From NCBI GenBank assembly GCA_937944075.1, contig CALDZZ010000039.1, positions 1-9,102 on the forward strand: 9,102 nucleotides of DNA. Direction: 5' to 3'. Positions 6,493 through 9,102 of the stretch are shown here, in pieces. The stretch is from an uncultured Rhizobiaceae group bacterium. Lineage in GTDB: Bacteria > Pseudomonadota > Alphaproteobacteria > Rhizobiales > Rhizobiaceae. Each line of letters opens with the position of its first letter. Position 1 is the stretch's first letter. Below the pieces are notes generated by a model. That model saw only the letters and a program-made list of their open reading frames with translations. It searched no databases and was not told where the DNA came from. The position numbers and the translations under genes were made by a program.

Positions 6493-8031
6493 CTATGAAA
6501 CGTGAGAATCATCTGTGGTTTCGTCCTGCTCTTCCAGACCATACTCACGCAATTTTCTATAAAGCGTTGAGCGTCCAATCCCCAGCTGACGCGCTATCTT
6601 GGACATGCTTCCATCGTATTTCTCGATTGCATATTTGATGATTTGGCATTCAGCGTCTTCAAGCGTGATTATTTCGTCACCTTCACCGATCAGGCTCAGC
6701 ATGCTTTGTGCGTTTGCTTGTGTCATGACTTGAACAGGCTGCGATTCAACCGCTGGCACTGCAACGTCCACAGGTTCGGCAGTGCTTTTTGCTTCAGGAA
6801 CAGGGGTTTCCATTGCCGGTGCTGTTACAAGTGGCAGCTGATAATCCATTTGAGTGGCAATCTGCGGAAACTCGTTAAGGGTCAATTCATCGCCTTCGCA
6901 CAGGACCACAGCGCGGAATACTGCATTTTCCAGCTGGCGAATGTTGCCAGGCCAATGGTATTCGCAAAGCATATCGATGGTTTCACGTTCAACGCCGCGG
7001 ATGTTGCTACGGCCTTCCTCTGCCGCAATACGCGCTACAAAGTGCCTTAACAGTTCTGGAATATCCTCCCGTCTTTCACGCAAGGGTGGCACGGTGAGGG
7101 GGAGTACGCTCAAACGATAGTAAAGATCTTCCCTGAAGTTTCCTTCACGTACTTCCTCTTCAAGGTTTCTGTTGGTTGCAGAAACAAGACGGAAATCGAC
7201 TTTTACCGGCTTTGATGAACCGACCGGGTCAATTTCACCTTCCTGAATGGCGCGTAGCAGTTTTACCTGCATGTCCAATGTAAGTTCGCCAACCTCGTCG
7301 AGAAACAATGTTCCGCCGTTTGCTTCCTGAAACTTGCCGAGGTGTTTTTCCGATGCACCGGTAAAGGCCCCTTTTTCATGGCCAAATAGAATGCTTTCGA
7401 CAAGGTTTTCCGGCAAGGCACCGCAGTTTACGGTCACAAAGCTTTTTGAAGCGCGTTCGCTCATGCCTTGAATTGCGCGAGAAATCATTTCCTTACCAAC
7501 ACCGGATTCGCCTTCAACAAGCACCGGAATGTTTGATTTTGCAGCCTTTTGCGCAATTGCCTTGACGCTGTCCATGCTCGGACTTGCGGAAATAATCTCG
7601 TCAATCGTCAGATTGCCTGTGGATTTCTTGCTGATGCGCTTAATTTCACCTTCCAGTGCGCCCAGTTTCAGGGCGTTTTGGATTGAAACCTTCAAACGCT
7701 CGGGAGAGGCTGGTTTAACAACAAAATCAACTGCACCTGCGCGCATGGCATTTACAGCGGTTTCAACACCGCCTTGGGCCGTTTGTACGATCACGGGCGG
7801 ACTTGTTTTCAAGCCCGACATTGCTTCCATGACTTCCATACCACTCATGTCCGGCATGACCAGATCAAGAATGATGGCAGAAACCCTGGAACCCAGTTTT
7901 CCGTTGAGTGTATTGAGGGCAGCAGTGCCGCCATCTGCACATACTGTCTTGTAGCCCAGCTTTTCAACCAGACCTTGCATCAGTCTGCGTTGCACCGGTT
8001 CGTCATCAACAATAAGAATTAAGTCAGCCAT
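6493..8031 (-). CDS. NtrC-family sigma-54-dependent response regulator
   Basis: This 512-residue cytoplasmic protein has the three NtrC-type parts. The receiver domain (1-120) keeps D9, D10, phosphoacceptor D56, T84 and K106. The AAA+ domain (about 142-385) has Walker A GESGVGKE at 174-181, the sigma-54 contact loop GAFTGA at 221-226, Walker B TLFLDE at 241-246, sensor N287, and FREDLYYRL with R300 and R306. The C-terminal Fis-type helix-turn-helix is at 474-499 (SKIARQLGIGRSTLYRKL). It should hydrolyse ATP to open sigma-54 promoters after phosphorylation. Between AAA+ and helix-turn-helix is a Pro/Ala/Val/Glu-rich linker of about 60 residues (392-450). No histidine kinase gene is adjacent, so partner and targets are unknown. 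Start ATG 8031 follows a GA-rich site (GAAGAA). The flanking genes run convergently away or divergently, so it is a single-gene transcript. Confidence 0.95.
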   Translation of the reverse strand: MADLILIVDDEPVQRRLMQGLVEKLGYKTVCADGGTAALNTLNGKLGSRVSAIILDLVMPDMSGMEVMEAMSGLKTSPPVIVQTAQGGVETAVNAMRAGAVDFVVKPASPERLKVSIQNALKLGALEGEIKRISKKSTGNLTIDEIISASPSMDSVKAIAQKAAKSNIPVLVEGESGVGKEMISRAIQGMSERASKSFVTVNCGALPENLVESILFGHEKGAFTGASEKHLGKFQEANGGTLFLDEVGELTLDMQVKLLRAIQEGEIDPVGSSKPVKVDFRLVSATNRNLEEEVREGNFREDLYYRLSVLPLTVPPLRERREDIPELLRHFVARIAAEEGRSNIRGVERETIDMLCEYHWPGNIRQLENAVFRAVVLCEGDELTLNEFPQIATQMDYQLPLVTAPAMETPVPEAKSTAEPVDVAVPAVESQPVQVMTQANAQSMLSLIGEGDEIITLEDAECQIIKYAIEKYDGSMSKIARQLGIGRSTLYRKLREYGLEEQDETTDDSHVS

Positions 8032-8051
8032 GTTTCTTCTTTTCCATTCGA

Positions 8052-8060
8052 ATTATGGCA
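8052..8060 (-). promoter_or_regulatory. Candidate extended -10 for the response regulator gene
   Basis: On the minus strand TGC precedes CATAAT, matching an extended -10 with five of six bases. Transcription would start some 14 bases before ATG 8031. No clear -35 is present. Confidence 0.3.
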
Positions 8061-8155
8061 TGTGATCCCACTCGCATACCGTCCCATTTTGAAGCAATTT
8101 AACACCCATGACTAAATACGCGTTTAAGAGAGTTGGTTAAGGAGTCGACGTTTAA

Positions 8156-8175
8156 TTCGATAAAATTTTATTGAA
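8156..8175. repeat. 20-base near-perfect inverted repeat in the divergent promoter region
   Basis: A perfect 12-base palindrome, ATAAAATTTTAT at 8160-8171, is flanked by TTC and GAA after one unpaired position on each side. It lies in the 218-base gap between the response regulator and oligoendopeptidase genes. The rest of that gap shows no convincing plus-strand promoter. It may be an operator or simply bent A/T-rich DNA. Confidence 0.45.
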
Positions 8176-8249
8176 CTTACCAGCCTGTTTTTACTGGCAT
8201 TTGTAGGCTTGCTTGGGTACTTATCGGTATACAAATCGAGGAAGTTGAT

Positions 8250-9102
8250 ATGAATTCTGATGTCGTCTTAGCGCCCGCTCAACAAGGCAACCAGGCTGCT
8301 GATTTGGGCGAATTGCCTGAGTGGAACCTGAAAGACCTGTATCCATCCATGGACAGTCCTGAATTTGTGGAGGATTTGAGACTTTGCAAATCGGATGCTG
8401 CCGACTTTGAGAAACGGTTTTCCGGCAAGTTGCAGGAGACATTACGTCAAAACCCTCGTGATCTTGCCATGGCAATAGCAGAATACGAACAGATTGAAGA
8501 GCGCATGGGGCGCGTCATGTCATATGCAGGGCTGTTGTATTCGGGAGATACCAGTAATCCTGAAAATGCAAAATTTTATGGTGATGCACAGGAAAAGATG
8601 ACTGAGGCAGGTTCCCACCTCTTGTTCTTTACGCTTGAGTTGAACCGGATTGAGGATGGTGAAATCAGCAAGGGGCTTGGGGAAGATGCTTCACTTGTCT
8701 ATTATGAACCCTGGTTGACCGACTTGCGAAAAGACAAGCCTTTTCAACTGGATGATAATATTGAACAGCTTTTGCACGAAAAATCCGTTACCGGGCGTGC
8801 TGCATGGAACCGTCTGTTTGATGAAACAATGTCATCCCTGCGGTTTACGATTGCAGGTGAAGAACATCCTGTCGCGACAGCGCTTAATTTTCTGCAGGAT
8901 ACTGACCGTGAAAAACGCAAGGAAGCCGCTGGTGAGGTCTCGCGTGTTTTGAATGAAAACATCAGAACGTTTTCCCTCATTACGAATACATTGGCGAAAG
9001 ACAAGGAAATTGCTGACCGTTGGCGCGGATTTGAAGACATTGCCGATGGCAGACATTTGGCAAACCGTGTGGAGCGGGAGGTTGTCAACGCGCTGGTTGA
9101 TG
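8250..9102 (+). CDS. pepF: M3 family oligoendopeptidase F, N-terminal part (cut by right edge)
   Basis: The open frame gives 284 residues without a stop before the window ends; the family is usually about 600 residues. ELPEWNLKDLYPSMDSPEF at 21-39 is the typical opening of alphaproteobacterial PepF/M3 proteins. Residues 110-185 (FYGDAQEKMTEAGSHLLFF, then YYEPWLTDLRKDKPFQL) match the oligopeptidase F N-terminal domain. The family consists of cytoplasmic zinc metallopeptidases that cut short peptides. The HExxH zinc motif would fall beyond the right edge, so activity cannot be confirmed here. There is no signal peptide. Start ATG 8250 has GAGGA at 8238-8242, 7 bases upstream. The gene is divergent from the sigma-54 regulator across 218 bases that include a 20-base inverted repeat. 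Confidence 0.92.
   Translation, partial: MNSDVVLAPAQQGNQAADLGELPEWNLKDLYPSMDSPEFVEDLRLCKSDAADFEKRFSGKLQETLRQNPRDLAMAIAEYEQIEERMGRVMSYAGLLYSGDTSNPENAKFYGDAQEKMTEAGSHLLFFTLELNRIEDGEISKGLGEDASLVYYEPWLTDLRKDKPFQLDDNIEQLLHEKSVTGRAAWNRLFDETMSSLRFTIAGEEHPVATALNFLQDTDREKRKEAAGEVSRVLNENIRTFSLITNTLAKDKEIADRWRGFEDIADGRHLANRVEREVVNALVD

Noticed and set aside
8124..8155. Three TTAA blocks resembling CtrA sites
   Set aside because: The gaps are 9 and 11 bases, not the 7 of CtrA sites; in A/T-rich intergenic DNA this is expected by chance.
8195..8212. Sigma-54-like promoter (TGGCAT ... TTGC) upstream of pepF, tempting beside a sigma-54 regulator
   Set aside because: The distance between the GG and GC elements is 13 bases to TTGC, or 9 to the nearer GGC, instead of the required 10.
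8221..8475. An 84-codon minus-strand open frame at the start of pepF
   Set aside because: The opposite strand encodes the recognisable PepF N-terminus with a good ribosome binding site.

Overview
The window reads as ordinary core chromosome from an alphaproteobacterium, most likely from the Hyphomicrobiales (Rhizobiales) side of the class. Three things point there. A GapR (DUF2312) gene sits next to a DUF1244 gene. A DUF1036 periplasmic protein sits directly upstream of a PykA-type pyruvate kinase. A long DUF882 (YcbK-like) envelope protein lies close by. Base composition is moderate, roughly half G+C by eye, with frequent TTG starts. I saw no tRNA or rRNA gene, insertion sequence, CRISPR array, phage gene or toxin-antitoxin pair. 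No gap between genes exceeds 300 bases.

Layout from left to right. Positions 1-3442 are read on the minus strand, in the order DMT/EamA transporter, DUF1036 periplasmic protein, pyruvate kinase, then a LysR-type regulator cut by the left edge. The spacings are 56, 10 and 32 bases, so DUF1036-pyk-lysR at least could be one transcript. Positions 3454-4088 are read on the plus strand: DUF1244, then gapR after 35 bases, both with strong ribosome binding sites. Positions 4179-6266 (minus) hold the long DUF882 protein, converging on gapR. Positions 6493-8031 (minus) hold a sigma-54-dependent NtrC-family response regulator, followed by two tandem terminator-like hairpins. At 8250 a plus-strand M3-family oligoendopeptidase F begins and runs off the right edge, divergent from the response regulator.

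How the genes relate: pyk ends glycolysis; gapR encodes a nucleoid protein that acts on overtwisted DNA; the DUF882 protein is a predicted periplasmic M15-fold (peptidoglycan-peptidase-like) protein; the response regulator would activate sigma-54 promoters whose targets are not evident here. They look like conserved neighbours rather than one pathway.

I did not find a convincing undescribed system. The points most worth a second look are the DUF1244-gapR pair, the roughly 340-residue low-complexity extension of the DUF882 protein, the missing conventional start of the transporter gene, and two palindromes in promoter regions.
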